A stretch of 34,940 nucleotides of DNA from an uncultured Clostridia bacterium (GCA_947170465.1 CAMVTS010000020.1:1-34940), one strand, 5' to 3'. Shown: positions 7,015-15,913, numbered from the stretch's first letter. Made by a program: numbers and translations. Notes: generated by a model from the letters alone, not told the origin.

Positions 7015-7020
7015 TATAAT
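7015..7020 (+). promoter_or_regulatory. Possible -10 of the dockerin protein gene
   Basis: A TATAAT hexamer stands 69 bases before the ATG. The region 17 bp upstream is T-rich without a recognisable -35. Confidence 0.3.
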
Positions 7021-7088
7021 CAAGGCGAAACAAGATTCTAACTGTTATTTTCTGGCAGTTGAATCAAAAAAACGAGAGGAGTGTACAT

Positions 7089-10000
7089 ATGACAAAAAAA
7101 TTCCTATCCATCCTGCTGGCGCTTTCACTGTTGCTCACCTTCACGGTTTCCGCAGCGGCGGCATCGGTTGACGCCGCTTCGTCTGCCGGCGTAGCGGTTG
7201 AGCAGAGCGCGGCGCTGACCTTTTCAGACAGCGGCATTACCGAAACATCTTCCGGAAGCGGCTATACCATCGACGGCACAACGCTGACGATTACAACGGC
7301 AGGCACCTACCGTATCAGCGGCAGCTGCTCCGAGGGCGCGGTGATTGTCAGCAAGGGACTGAGCAACGTCACACTGATTCTGGACAATCTGACGCTTGCT
7401 TCTTCAACGACAGCGCCGATTGTCGTAAAAAAGACGGCGACGGCCAACATCCATCTGGTGGGAACCTCAACACTCACCGATAACGAGAATCCGGCAAATG
7501 AAACATCCACAGACGTTACCGTTTCCGAAGCGTTTGAAGGCGCGGCGGTCAAGGTGAAAAGCGGCTCTGTTGTTACCTTCTGCGGCGACGGTAATCTGAA
7601 TGTCGTCGCCAACGCGAAGAACGGCATCAAGGGCGGCGCAACCGCTTCCCTCATCTTTAACCAGAGCGGCACGGTTAACGTCAGCGGCAACGCGAAGTAT
7701 TACGGCACAACCACTTCCGGCGCGGCGGTCAACAACGGCATTGCCTGCGACGGCAGTATCGTTTTTAATCAGGGAACCTATATTGTCAAAGCCGCCAACG
7801 ACGGCATTAAGAGCACGCCCGACGCGACGGACGAAACCGAGGGAACCGTGATTGACACCGAGTCCGCAGGTACGGTTACCATCAACGGCGGCACCTTTGA
7901 TATTGACGTTGACGGAGACGGCATTCAGGCGGACACCGCGCTGAACATCAACGGCGGCACCTTTGATATCCAGACCTGGAAGGGCTACAGCATGTGGAAC
8001 GACACACTTGCCAACGCCTACAGCTGCAAGGGCTTGAAGGCTTCCGGCGACCGGGCGGAGGAAGCAGGGCTGGAGCCTGCCATTAACATCACAGGCGGTA
8101 CCTTTACACTGAACACGGGCGACGACGCGGTACATTCCGATGCAAACGCGACCATCACCGGCGGCACATTCACCATCCGGACGGGCGACGACGGTATGCA
8201 TGCGGACACCTCGCTGACACTCGGAACCGAGAACGGCTTTGAGCGCGACCCGGATATTACCATCAACAATTCCTATGAGGGCTTGGAAGGCGGCACGGTC
8301 TATATCTATTCCGGTCGTCAGTATGTCGTTGCAAGCGACGACGGCGTCAACGCGGCAGGCGGCAGCAGCAGCGGCTCTGACCCCGGAGCGGGCGGCGGCA
8401 ACACCTTCAACCCGGGCGGCGGTCCGGGAGGCCGTCCCGGCGGCGGTGGCGGCTTTAACCCGGGCGGCGGTTCTTCTTCCACAGGCAATTATAACATTTA
8501 TATCTACGGCGGAGATTTGTATGTCAACTGCGACGGCGACGGTCTGGATTCCAACGGTGGACTGTATCTGTACGGCGGTACACAGGCGGTATTCAGCATG
8601 AAATCAGGCGGCGACAATTCCGCGATTGACGCGGACGGCACCGTTTCCATTCAGGGCGCTTCTGTTTTCACCGCAGGCACCACCGGTATGGACGGCAGCG
8701 CGCAGTCGGGGTGGTTTGGCAGCAATCAAAAATACACTGCTTCCAGAACAAGCTATACCGCCGGCAAAATCATCAATACCAAGGCAGGCAGCAGCGGCAG
8801 CGTAGTATTCAGCTACGCGCTCCCGAAAGCGGTCAACTACGTCATGGCATCCTATCCTTCAACAGTATCCTCCAATACGCCCTCCATCGCCACCGCGACG
8901 AGCGTAACAGCCTGCAAGGGCGGTTCATGGAGTCACAGCTGGAATGCCGGCACCATCTCCAACGGCGTCAAAACCTATACCTGCACCAAATGCGGCGAAA
9001 CCGAAAGACAGACGATTCCCACAGCTGTTTCTGTTGAAGCCTGCGACCACTCGGTTGATCAGGAAGCCGTTGCGGACGAAGGCTATACGGTTACCTTCTC
9101 AGGCGACAGCGGCGTCAGCTCTGTTACCGTCTATCAAACACAGGACTACACGGGCGCAAGCGAAGCGGTATCAGCCACCGGCACAACCGTTTCACGCAGC
9201 AGTGCAACAGGCGAGCCCGATTCCACGGGAGACGGTCAGGTGAATTTCACCATTGCTTTGGCGGACGGCTACGCGCTTGACAGTGTCTCAGTGACCGCCG
9301 GAACCTATAAGAACATCAAGGGACCGACCGACACCGGACTTGCCAACACCTACCGTGTCACCAAAATCAGCGCGGACACCACCATCACCATCACCACCGT
9401 ACAGTGCGAGCACGGCACCGTCGCGTCCGGCACAACCCCTTCATGGACTTGGAGCGACGGCTATGACACAGCAACGCTGTCCTATACCTGCGCGGACTGC
9501 GGCAACTCCGTCTGTTTAGACGGCACGGTGACAAGTGTACTGACGTCTTCTGATTTGATTACCTTCACGGCGAAGGCGACCATCGGTTCGACGGAATATA
9601 CCGACACCAAAACAGCGGCACCCTTTACCGCAGCCTTTGCCTGCGATGAGGGCGTTGAATCCATCAATGTTTACCACACACAGGACTACACCACCGCCGA
9701 CGAAGAAAATGTCACCACCGCTGTAGCACGCGACAGCGCTTCCGGCAATCCTGTTGTCTCCGGCGACGGACAGATTAACTTCGTTGTCGTTCTCAAGGAC
9801 GGCTACACCCTTGATTCTGTCACTGCTTCGGGTGCATACAAGAATGTCAAGGACACCGGTGTTGCCAATACCTACCGCGTCACAAAGGTATCCGGCGCGC
9901 TGACCATTACCGTCACGACGGAAAAAGAACAAACGCCTTCAACGGTAGAGCTTCTGATTGGCGACGCCAATCTCGACGGCACAATCAATATCAGCGATGT

Positions 10001-10175
10001 CACCGCTATTCAGTGCTATTGTGCTGAGTTGGAGACACTCAGTGATAACGCCCTGATTGCGGCTGACGTAGACGGTGACGGCACTGTCAATGTAAAGGAC
10101 GCGACATGTGTACAGATGTATCTTGCGGAGTATGAAGAAAGCGCCGGAAACTGCGGAGCAACCGTAACGGTTTAA
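7089..10175 (+). CDS. Secreted carbohydrate-binding beta-helix protein with C-terminal dockerin
   Basis: 1028 residues. A signal peptide (MTKKF plus a hydrophobic core to about residue 25) leads into a right-handed beta-helix of the Cthe_2159 / carbohydrate-binding type (about 50-560), with repeated NGGTFDI and GGTFTIRTGDDG turns. A Gly/Pro-rich stretch of about 40 residues (about 426-468) interrupts it. Two related domains of about 90 residues follow, each with xVYxTQDYT and DGxxLDSV motifs, separated by CxxC segments (TCTKCGE, TCADCGN). The end (about 955-1018) is a type I dockerin with two calcium loops, GDANLDGTINISD and ADVDGDGTVNVKD. It is predicted to dock onto a cohesin scaffold and bind plant or acidic polysaccharide. 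The ATG at 7089 has the GAGAGGAG site; an upstream TTG at 7059 has none. Confidence 0.88.
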   Translation: MTKKFLSILLALSLLLTFTVSAAAASVDAASSAGVAVEQSAALTFSDSGITETSSGSGYTIDGTTLTITTAGTYRISGSCSEGAVIVSKGLSNVTLILDNLTLASSTTAPIVVKKTATANIHLVGTSTLTDNENPANETSTDVTVSEAFEGAAVKVKSGSVVTFCGDGNLNVVANAKNGIKGGATASLIFNQSGTVNVSGNAKYYGTTTSGAAVNNGIACDGSIVFNQGTYIVKAANDGIKSTPDATDETEGTVIDTESAGTVTINGGTFDIDVDGDGIQADTALNINGGTFDIQTWKGYSMWNDTLANAYSCKGLKASGDRAEEAGLEPAINITGGTFTLNTGDDAVHSDANATITGGTFTIRTGDDGMHADTSLTLGTENGFERDPDITINNSYEGLEGGTVYIYSGRQYVVASDDGVNAAGGSSSGSDPGAGGGNTFNPGGGPGGRPGGGGGFNPGGGSSSTGNYNIYIYGGDLYVNCDGDGLDSNGGLYLYGGTQAVFSMKSGGDNSAIDADGTVSIQGASVFTAGTTGMDGSAQSGWFGSNQKYTASRTSYTAGKIINTKAGSSGSVVFSYALPKAVNYVMASYPSTVSSNTPSIATATSVTACKGGSWSHSWNAGTISNGVKTYTCTKCGETERQTIPTAVSVEACDHSVDQEAVADEGYTVTFSGDSGVSSVTVYQTQDYTGASEAVSATGTTVSRSSATGEPDSTGDGQVNFTIALADGYALDSVSVTAGTYKNIKGPTDTGLANTYRVTKISADTTITITTVQCEHGTVASGTTPSWTWSDGYDTATLSYTCADCGNSVCLDGTVTSVLTSSDLITFTAKATIGSTEYTDTKTAAPFTAAFACDEGVESINVYHTQDYTTADEENVTTAVARDSASGNPVVSGDGQINFVVVLKDGYTLDSVTASGAYKNVKDTGVANTYRVTKVSGALTITVTTEKEQTPSTVELLIGDANLDGTINISDVTAIQCYCAELETLSDNALIAADVDGDGTVNVKDATCVQMYLAEYEESAGNCGATVTV

Positions 10176-10201
10176 GCACGGCTCAAATTACCTAAGTAAG
10201 G

Positions 10202-10238
10202 GCAGAGCACGGAGAGAAATCTTCGCGCTCTGCTTTTT
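10202..10238 (+). terminator. Terminator of the dockerin protein gene
   Basis: GCAGAGC (10202-10208) pairs with GCTCTGC (10227-10233), followed by five T. Confidence 0.82.
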
Positions 10239-10254
10239 GCTCGTTATCGAAAAG

Positions 10255-10320
10255 ACAAGTATTTAGCAGTTTTCTGAATTTGTTTCAGAAAAAAACTGCT
10301 TTTTTGTAAATAATACTTGT
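10255..10320. repeat. Long nested inverted repeat
   Basis: Outer arms ACAAGTATT (10255-10263) and AATACTTGT (10312-10320) enclose inner arms GCAGTTTTCTGAA (10266-10278) and 10284-10299, which match apart from three extra A. T runs follow both the inner and outer right arms. It may be a second terminator or an operator; the -35 of the ABC promoter overlaps its right edge. Confidence 0.65.
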
Positions 10321-10345
10321 TTTTTGAGCTCGTGTGATGTATAAT
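10317..10345 (+). promoter_or_regulatory. Promoter of the ABC exporter operon
   Basis: TTGTTT (10317-10322) and TATAAT (10340-10345) are spaced by 17 bp. It lies about 150 bases before the first gene. Confidence 0.55.
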
Positions 10346-10497
10346 GATATAAATATTGAGCGTTTTTAGAATATCGCTTTGTGTAATCTTACTGCAAACG
10401 GCATTAGACAACAACGCTGTATTCTGGCAATATCTGGTTATTAACGGCAGCCTTGCCGTTATAATATGCACTATATTATTTCAAAAGAGGGGATGTC

Positions 10498-12255
10498 ATG
10501 TTCAAATTACTCTTCACAAACATGAAGGCTAAGAACTGGGTTTCAGTCGTCTCAATTTTCCTGCTGACGCTGGGCGAAGTTTTCTTCATGATGCAAATCG
10601 TAAGCTACATCAGCTTGCTTACCGGCGCAGTGCAAGCCAGTAGGGAAAAAGGTGTAGCTGAAATCTGGTGGTATGGCCTGTACATGGTTATATGCGCAAT
10701 TCTGATGGCGGCAATCGAGGTTGTCATCCGATTCGTAGCCAGCTCGACTGCCTCCAGCTGTGTTACCGGTATCAGACAGAGAATGTATGAGAGAGTCAAC
10801 GAGTTCGCTATTTCGGACTTCGCTTCCTTCTCTACGGAATCTCTGATTACCAGAACCACCAATGACATGCAGAATGTCCATCTTGCATGGCTCACATTTT
10901 TAAAGACAGCGTTCCTGGCTCCTGTCGTTATGGTATGGTCAGTCATTCTTTTACTGCAGTACGCAAACACTTCTCTGACAATCGTCACCGCAATCTGGCT
11001 GGTAGTTCTTGTCGTTTCTGTTGTTGTTCTGCTGGCGATGCTGACGCCGAAGTTCAGAATTGTCCAGAAGCTCACCGACGCACTGAACGTCGCTTCCAGA
11101 GAAAACTTGACCGGTGTAAGAGTTGTCAGAGCGTTTAACGCGGAAACCTATCAGGAAGGCAAGTTTGAAAAGGTCAACGCTTCCTTTACCAAGGTGCAGA
11201 TTTTCGCCGGCAGAGTGCTGTCCGTCTTTACACCGCTTGTTATGATGGTTATGACCGGACTTTCCCTGTCCATTCTGTGGGCAAGCGCCTATGTACTTAA
11301 CGGTATGGATATGGAAGCTGCCAAGCAGGCATTCAGCGCGACCAACGCGTTTGTCATGCTCGCGAGCCAGATTATTATGTCCTTCGTCCTGATGGTTACG
11401 CTGATTGTTATCTGGCCGAGAGCCAGCGTCAGCGCAAAGCGTATCCACGAGGTCATTACTCACGAGGTTTCCGTACTGGATACCGATAACCCCGTTGACT
11501 TCAAGGAAAAAGGCACCATTGAGTTCAAAAACGTCGGCTTTGCTTATCCCGGTTCGGATAAAGAGGCTGTTTCCGATATTTCCTTTAAGGTCAGGCAGGG
11601 TGAGACCATCGCGTTTATCGGCGCCACCGGCAGCGGTAAAACGACGATTATCAATATGATTCCCCGTATGGCTGACTGCACCAGAGGTGAAGTACTCGTC
11701 GATGGCGTCAACGTCAAGAACGTGCTCCAGAAGGATCTGAGAGACCGCATCGGTTACGCGCCGCAGAGAGGCTTCCTCTTCAAGGGTATCATCAAGGACA
11801 ACATTGCGTTCAAGAATCCCGAAATGTCTCTTCAGGACGTCAGATGGGCTGCTGAAATTGCGGACGCCGACGGCTTTGTCATGAAGAAGAGAAACGGCTA
11901 TGATTCCGAGGTTGCTCAGGGCGGCTCCAACTTCTCCGGCGGTCAGAAGCAGAGACTCTGTATCGCGAGAGCGGTTGCCACCAAGCCTGAGATCCTGATT
12001 TTCGATGACTCCTTCTCGGCGTTGGACTACAAGACCGACAAGACGGTCAGAGGCCGTATTGCGGAGCAGCTTCCCAACACCACAAGGGTTATTATCGCAC
12101 AGCGCGTCGGTACCATCATGGATGCGGATCAGATTGTTGTATTGGATCAGGGCAAGATGGTCGGTATCGGCAAGCACTATGACTTGGTCAGAAATTGTCC
12201 TGTATATCAGGAGATTGCATTATCACAGCTTAGTAAGGAGGAGTTAGGATTATGA
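10498..12255 (+). CDS. ABC exporter half-transporter, degenerate-site subunit
   Basis: 585 residues: six transmembrane helices (about 15-310) then an ATP-binding domain. Walker A GATGSGKT is at 375-382 and the signature NFSGGQKQR at 478-486. The Walker B segment ends in D-D, with Asp504 where the catalytic glutamate normally is, and the switch histidine is Gln535 (IIAQRVGTI). These changes mark the non-catalytic site of heterodimeric exporters such as TM287/288 or BmrCD. The partner gene starts in an ATGA overlap at 12252. Substrate is unknown; drugs, lipids or peptides are all possible. AAAGAGGGG precedes the ATG. Frequent AGA arginine codons differ from neighbouring genes. Confidence 0.92.
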   Translation: MFKLLFTNMKAKNWVSVVSIFLLTLGEVFFMMQIVSYISLLTGAVQASREKGVAEIWWYGLYMVICAILMAAIEVVIRFVASSTASSCVTGIRQRMYERVNEFAISDFASFSTESLITRTTNDMQNVHLAWLTFLKTAFLAPVVMVWSVILLLQYANTSLTIVTAIWLVVLVVSVVVLLAMLTPKFRIVQKLTDALNVASRENLTGVRVVRAFNAETYQEGKFEKVNASFTKVQIFAGRVLSVFTPLVMMVMTGLSLSILWASAYVLNGMDMEAAKQAFSATNAFVMLASQIIMSFVLMVTLIVIWPRASVSAKRIHEVITHEVSVLDTDNPVDFKEKGTIEFKNVGFAYPGSDKEAVSDISFKVRQGETIAFIGATGSGKTTIINMIPRMADCTRGEVLVDGVNVKNVLQKDLRDRIGYAPQRGFLFKGIIKDNIAFKNPEMSLQDVRWAAEIADADGFVMKKRNGYDSEVAQGGSNFSGGQKQRLCIARAVATKPEILIFDDSFSALDYKTDKTVRGRIAEQLPNTTRVIIAQRVGTIMDADQIVVLDQGKMVGIGKHYDLVRNCPVYQEIALSQLSKEELGL

Positions 12256-14039
12256 GTACAAACACCACAGCTCCTGCTAAGGAAAAGAACAAGCTCGGCA
12301 GCCTTGTAAAGGCGTTCCATAATTATTACGCCCCCTTTATCTTTTCAATTATCCTGCTGATTGCGTCAGTTATCTTCACCATTTTAACGCCCGGCACTAT
12401 CCGCAGTCTGACCAATGAAATTTCACCTGTCGGCAAAACCGCAGTAAACGGCGCTTTTGTCGTCAACATGGACAACGTGCTGACCTACGCGCTGACGCTC
12501 GTATTCTTCGTCGCCACCGCGTTCATCACCGGCTTTATTTCCGGCTTTATTCTCAACACCATCATTCAGAAATTCTCAAAGGATTTAAGAAGGCAGATTT
12601 CTGTTAAAATCAACAAAATGCCGCTTAACTACTTTGATACCACCCAGACCGGTGATATCCTCTCCGTTATCACCAACGACGTCGATATTCTCAGCACCTC
12701 TCTGCAGAACTCCGTGAGTATGCTGGTTCAGTCCGGCGTCATGCTCGTCGGCGTATTTGTCGCGATGTTCATCGCCTGCTGGCAGATGGCGCTCGTTGTC
12801 GTTTGCTCGCTGCCGCTGATGCTGATTATCATCGGTCTTACCTTCAAATTCGCCCTTCCGCTGTTTGACAAAAACCAGAAGCTCCTCGGTGACGTCAACG
12901 CGACCGTTGAAGAAAACTACTCCGGTCAGCTCGTCATCAAGGCGTTCAACGCGGAGGATATGAAGATTAAGGAATTCAAGGAGAAGAACGATTTGTTCGG
13001 CTCCATTCTGTACCGTTCACAGGCTATCGGTACCCTTATCGAGCCTGCCATGCAGTTTGTATCCTACCTGACCTACGCGGCGGTTCTGATTGTTGCCGGT
13101 CTGCTCTTTGCCAACGGCGCTATCTCTGATATCGGCGTTATTACCGGCTTCATCGTATACGTATCGCTGTTCCAGGAGCCTCTGGCACAGATTGGTCAGG
13201 CGAGCTCCACCATTCAGCTCGGTACCGCTGCCTGCAACAGAGTGTTTACCTTCCTCGAGCAGGAAGAGCTTCCCGACGAGGGCGACAAGAAGCAGCTCCT
13301 CGACCATGACCACATCCGCGGCGAGGTTGAATTCAGGGACGTATGCTTCGGCTACGATCCCCAGAAGCTTACCATCCGCAACTTCTCCGGTAAGATTAAG
13401 CCCGGCATGAAGGTCGCCATCATCGGTCCTACCGGTGCAGGCAAGACCACGCTGGTCAACCTGCTGATGCGTTTCTATGAAATCACCAGCGGTGATATCC
13501 TCGTTGACGGCGTATCCATCAAGGATATGTCCCGTGCAGAGCTCCGCGACATCTTCGGTATGATTCTGCAGGAGACCTGGGTTATCAACGGTACCCTCAG
13601 AGAGAACATTGTTTACAACCTGAAGAACGTTGACGAAAACAGACTCCAGGAGATTCTTGAGGAGACTAACCTTAGCCACTATGTTTCCACACTGCCCGAT
13701 GGACTTGACACCGAAATCCAGAAGGAGAGCGCTCTCTCCGCCGGTCAAAAGCAGCTCGTTACCATCGCGAGAGCGATGACCGAGAACGCACCGATGCTGA
13801 TTCTTGACGAAGCGACCAGTAACGTCGATACCAGAACGGAAATTCTGATTCAGAAGGCGATGGATTCTCTGACAAGCGGCAGAACAAGCTTTGTTATCGC
13901 ACACAGACTTTCCACCATCAAGAACGCCGACCTCATCTTTGTTATGAAGGACGGTAACATTGTAGAAACCGGTAACCATGACTCCCTGATGGAGCTCGGC
14001 GGTCTCTACAGCGAAATCTACAACTCTCAGTTCAACTGA
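12252..14039 (+). CDS. ABC exporter half-transporter, catalytic subunit
   Basis: 595 residues: six transmembrane helices (about 30-325), then an ATP-binding domain with Walker A GPTGAGKT (392-399), Walker B ending in LILDEATS with catalytic Glu520, and switch His551 (VIAHRLSTI). Its signature is LSAGQ (495-499), altered from LSGGQ. The intact signature sits in the upstream partner, so one composite site is complete and the other is degenerate, as in known heterodimeric exporters. It is translationally coupled to the upstream gene (4-base overlap). A strong terminator follows. Confidence 0.93.
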   Translation: MSTNTTAPAKEKNKLGSLVKAFHNYYAPFIFSIILLIASVIFTILTPGTIRSLTNEISPVGKTAVNGAFVVNMDNVLTYALTLVFFVATAFITGFISGFILNTIIQKFSKDLRRQISVKINKMPLNYFDTTQTGDILSVITNDVDILSTSLQNSVSMLVQSGVMLVGVFVAMFIACWQMALVVVCSLPLMLIIIGLTFKFALPLFDKNQKLLGDVNATVEENYSGQLVIKAFNAEDMKIKEFKEKNDLFGSILYRSQAIGTLIEPAMQFVSYLTYAAVLIVAGLLFANGAISDIGVITGFIVYVSLFQEPLAQIGQASSTIQLGTAACNRVFTFLEQEELPDEGDKKQLLDHDHIRGEVEFRDVCFGYDPQKLTIRNFSGKIKPGMKVAIIGPTGAGKTTLVNLLMRFYEITSGDILVDGVSIKDMSRAELRDIFGMILQETWVINGTLRENIVYNLKNVDENRLQEILEETNLSHYVSTLPDGLDTEIQKESALSAGQKQLVTIARAMTENAPMLILDEATSNVDTRTEILIQKAMDSLTSGRTSFVIAHRLSTIKNADLIFVMKDGNIVETGNHDSLMELGGLYSEIYNSQFN

Positions 14040-14063
14040 TAGCAGTAGCACCGTCGTTTATGC

Positions 14064-14109
14064 CTGCTGCAGCCAAACCAAAACGGAATGGCTGCAGCAG
14101 CTTTCTTTT
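14064..14109 (+). terminator. Terminator of the ABC exporter operon
   Basis: CTGCTGCAGCCA (14064-14075) pairs perfectly with TGGCTGCAGCAG (14089-14100), followed by CTTTCTTTT. Confidence 0.88.
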
Positions 14110-14111
14110 GC

Positions 14112-14139
14112 TTGACAATCATACCATTCATGATAAAAT
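14112..14139 (+). promoter_or_regulatory. Promoter of the DUF5131 operon
   Basis: TTGACA (14112-14117) and TAAAAT (14134-14139) are spaced by 16 bp, with TGA immediately before the -10 (extended). Confidence 0.75.
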
Positions 14140-14172
14140 GAAGATAGAGAAAAGATAAAAGGGGGTGGGGTT

Positions 14173-15051
14173 ATGCACGATATATGGAATCCCTGGCACG
14201 GCTGCAAAAAATGCAGCGAGGGCTGCCAGAACTGCTACATGTTTTTTCTGGATGAACAGAGAGGGAAGAACGGCGCGGATATCTACCGTACCAAATCCGG
14301 CTTTAATTATCCGATTTCCAAAGACAGGCAGGGGCGCTATAAGGTGAAAAGCGGCGAACAGCTCCGTGTGTGCATGACCTCCGATTTCTTTTTGCCCGAA
14401 GCCGATGCATGGCGCGATGAAGCGTGGCGCATTATCCGCCAGCGGCCGGACGTCGTATTCTTTTTGCTGACAAAACGTCCTCAGCGCGTCAGGGAATGTC
14501 TGCCTGACGATTGGGGAGACGGCTGGGAAAATGTATTTTTCAACGTCAGCTGTGAGAATCAGAGACGGGCGGACGAGCGTATTCCTATCCTGTTGGAGCT
14601 GCCCTTTAAGCACAAGGGGATTATGTGCGCGCCTTTTATCGGCGCGGTGACGCTAAGGGAGTATTTGCCAAGCGGACAGATTGAGCAGGTGCTTTGCGAC
14701 GGCGAGAATTATTCCGGCGCGCGTCCGTGTCATTACGAATGGGTAAAGCAGCTGCGTGACGAATGTGTTGAGTATGACGTTACCTTTGTGTTTTGCGGAA
14801 CAGGCAGGCGCTTTGTCAAGGACGGCAGAATGTACCGGATAGAAAGCAGCGAGCTGCAGTCCGGTCAGGCGTTTAAGTCAGGACTGAGCTATCAGGGAAA
14901 GTCCATTCAATATCAACTTACTAATTTGCTTGGTATGCCCATTTCAGAAGAAAAACGCTACAAGCCCTATTTCGGCGAGAAGTGCCGGACCTGCGGCATG
15001 AAAATGATATGCAACGGCTGTTCCAAATGCGGAAAGTGCCAAGGTAGATAA
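14173..15051 (+). CDS. DUF5131 (phage Gp37/Gp68-like) protein with radical-SAM-type cysteine motif
   Basis: 292 residues. The N-terminus IWNPWHGCKKCSEGCQNCYM matches the DUF5131 / three-Cys-motif family. Within it C14-x3-C18-x2-C21 has the exact spacing of a radical SAM iron-sulfur cluster motif. LLTKRPQR and FFNVSCENQ are further family hallmarks. The C-terminus has six more cysteines (C-x2-C-x5-C-x2-C-x2-C-x2-C), which could hold a second metal site. The reaction is unknown. The three-Cys-motif partner gene that often accompanies the family is not seen here; the next gene is an adenylyltransferase-like protein 19 bases downstream. A very strong purine-rich site (GGGGGTGGGG) precedes the ATG. 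Confidence 0.82.
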   Translation: MHDIWNPWHGCKKCSEGCQNCYMFFLDEQRGKNGADIYRTKSGFNYPISKDRQGRYKVKSGEQLRVCMTSDFFLPEADAWRDEAWRIIRQRPDVVFFLLTKRPQRVRECLPDDWGDGWENVFFNVSCENQRRADERIPILLELPFKHKGIMCAPFIGAVTLREYLPSGQIEQVLCDGENYSGARPCHYEWVKQLRDECVEYDVTFVFCGTGRRFVKDGRMYRIESSELQSGQAFKSGLSYQGKSIQYQLTNLLGMPISEEKRYKPYFGEKCRTCGMKMICNGCSKCGKCQGR

Positions 15052-15070
15052 ATGACGAAAGGACAACAAA

Positions 15071-15625
15071 ATGAATCCGAAACCGTTTCAGCTGGGAATT
15101 ATCGTCGGAAGATTCCAGACCTTCCATACCGGTCACCTCGACATGGTAAACAAGGCATGCGCTGTCTGTGAAAAGGCAGCTGTTTTTGTCGGCTCCTCAC
15201 AGGAATCCGGCACGCTCAAAAACCCCTTTACCTATGAAGCGCGCTATGACATGCTGCGGAAAATATTCGGTGAAAAGGTGAAAATCTATCCGCTGCCCGA
15301 TATTGGCGTCGGCAACAATTCGAGATGGGGAGAATACGTCCTGCAAAACGTCCGAGAGCGTTTTGGAAAAAATCCAGATTTATTAGTTTCCGGCAAGGAG
15401 GAGCGCCGTATCAGCTGGTTCGACAGCGAGGAAGGCGTGTCAGTGGCGGAGCTTTACATTCCCAAAACCATCGATATGTCAGCCACCCGTATGCGTGAAT
15501 TTTTTATCGCGGACGATGTTGATTCCTGGAAGCAGTACACGCCCCCTGTGCTCTGGGACGACTACGAAGTGATGAAGCAAACAGTGCTTGCCTCCAAGGA
15601 CAACCTGGATACCAACAGCATTTGA
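15071..15625 (+). CDS. NMN adenylyltransferase-like nucleotidyltransferase
   Basis: 184 residues of the HxGH nucleotidylyltransferase superfamily. GRFQTFHTGHLDM provides the HTGH active-site motif, and MSATRMREFF matches the ISxTxxR motif. The closest recognised group is the NadM/NadR-type nicotinamide mononucleotide adenylyltransferases, which make NAD from NMN and ATP. A different nucleotide-transfer substrate cannot be excluded. GAAAGGA lies before the ATG. It is probably co-transcribed with the DUF5131 and DUF1858 genes on either side (gaps of 19 and 21 bases). Confidence 0.8.
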   Translation: MNPKPFQLGIIVGRFQTFHTGHLDMVNKACAVCEKAAVFVGSSQESGTLKNPFTYEARYDMLRKIFGEKVKIYPLPDIGVGNNSRWGEYVLQNVRERFGKNPDLLVSGKEERRISWFDSEEGVSVAELYIPKTIDMSATRMREFFIADDVDSWKQYTPPVLWDDYEVMKQTVLASKDNLDTNSI

Positions 15626-15646
15626 AACAGAAAGGAAGATAAAGAA

Positions 15647-15868
15647 ATGGAAATTACCCGTACGACCAAGCTTGCCGACATTCTCGCCGCCTATCCATGG
15701 CTGCCGGACGAACTGGTAAAAATCGACGGCAGGTTCAAAATCATCAAAACACCCATCGGCAAAATGATGATAAAAAACGCGACCATTGCCGACGCTGTTG
15801 AAAAAACAGGACTGGAGGAAAACGTCCTGATAACAGAACTGAAAAAAATGATAGACGCTCACCGGTGA
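15647..15868 (+). CDS. DUF1858 domain protein
   Basis: 73 residues, essentially one DUF1858 domain: TTKLADILAAYPWLPDEL is the typical opening, followed by a conserved gly/met segment and the helix-rich end ENVLITELKKMI. The domain occurs alone or joined to hybrid-cluster and redox proteins in anaerobes, and its function is unclear. The start is fixed by AAAGGAAG about 10 bases upstream. It is the last gene of the DUF5131 operon, followed by a terminator. Confidence 0.85.
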   Translation: MEITRTTKLADILAAYPWLPDELVKIDGRFKIIKTPIGKMMIKNATIADAVEKTGLEENVLITELKKMIDAHR

Positions 15869-15876
15869 TAAACATT

Positions 15877-15913
15877 AAAGCAGCCGTTTGGAAAGTCCAT
15901 GCGGCTGCTTTTT
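15877..15913 (+). terminator. Terminator of the DUF5131 operon
   Basis: AGCAGCCG (15879-15886) pairs with CGGCTGCT (15902-15909), followed by a T run. Confidence 0.88.

Larger units (their letters stand above)
6728..7088. other. Intergenic region between flavodoxin and the dockerin protein
   Basis: No gene is seen. It holds a probable terminator at 6801-6826, a repeat end at 6936-6972, a -10-like TATAAT at 7015-7020 without a clear -35, and a leader with a small hairpin AACTG/CAGTT (about 7040-7060). The ribosome binding site GAGAGGAG lies at about 7074-7081. Confidence 0.5.
10176..10497. other. Intergenic region before the ABC exporter operon
   Basis: No gene is seen. It contains the dockerin gene terminator, a long nested hairpin (10255-10320), a promoter (10317-10345), and a leader with the hairpin AACGGC/GCCGTT (10443-10460), which overlaps a second TATAAT at 10460-10465. 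Confidence 0.5.

Noticed and set aside
10951..12177. Long minus-strand open frame (408 codons) opposite the first ABC exporter gene
   Set aside because: It is a mirror of strong codon bias in the plus-strand gene. The translation shows no recognisable family and there is no proper start signal; the plus-strand gene has clear ABC motifs.
13017..14051. Minus-strand open frame (344 codons) opposite the second ABC exporter gene
   Set aside because: It is an antisense shadow of a well-supported gene with no motifs of its own.
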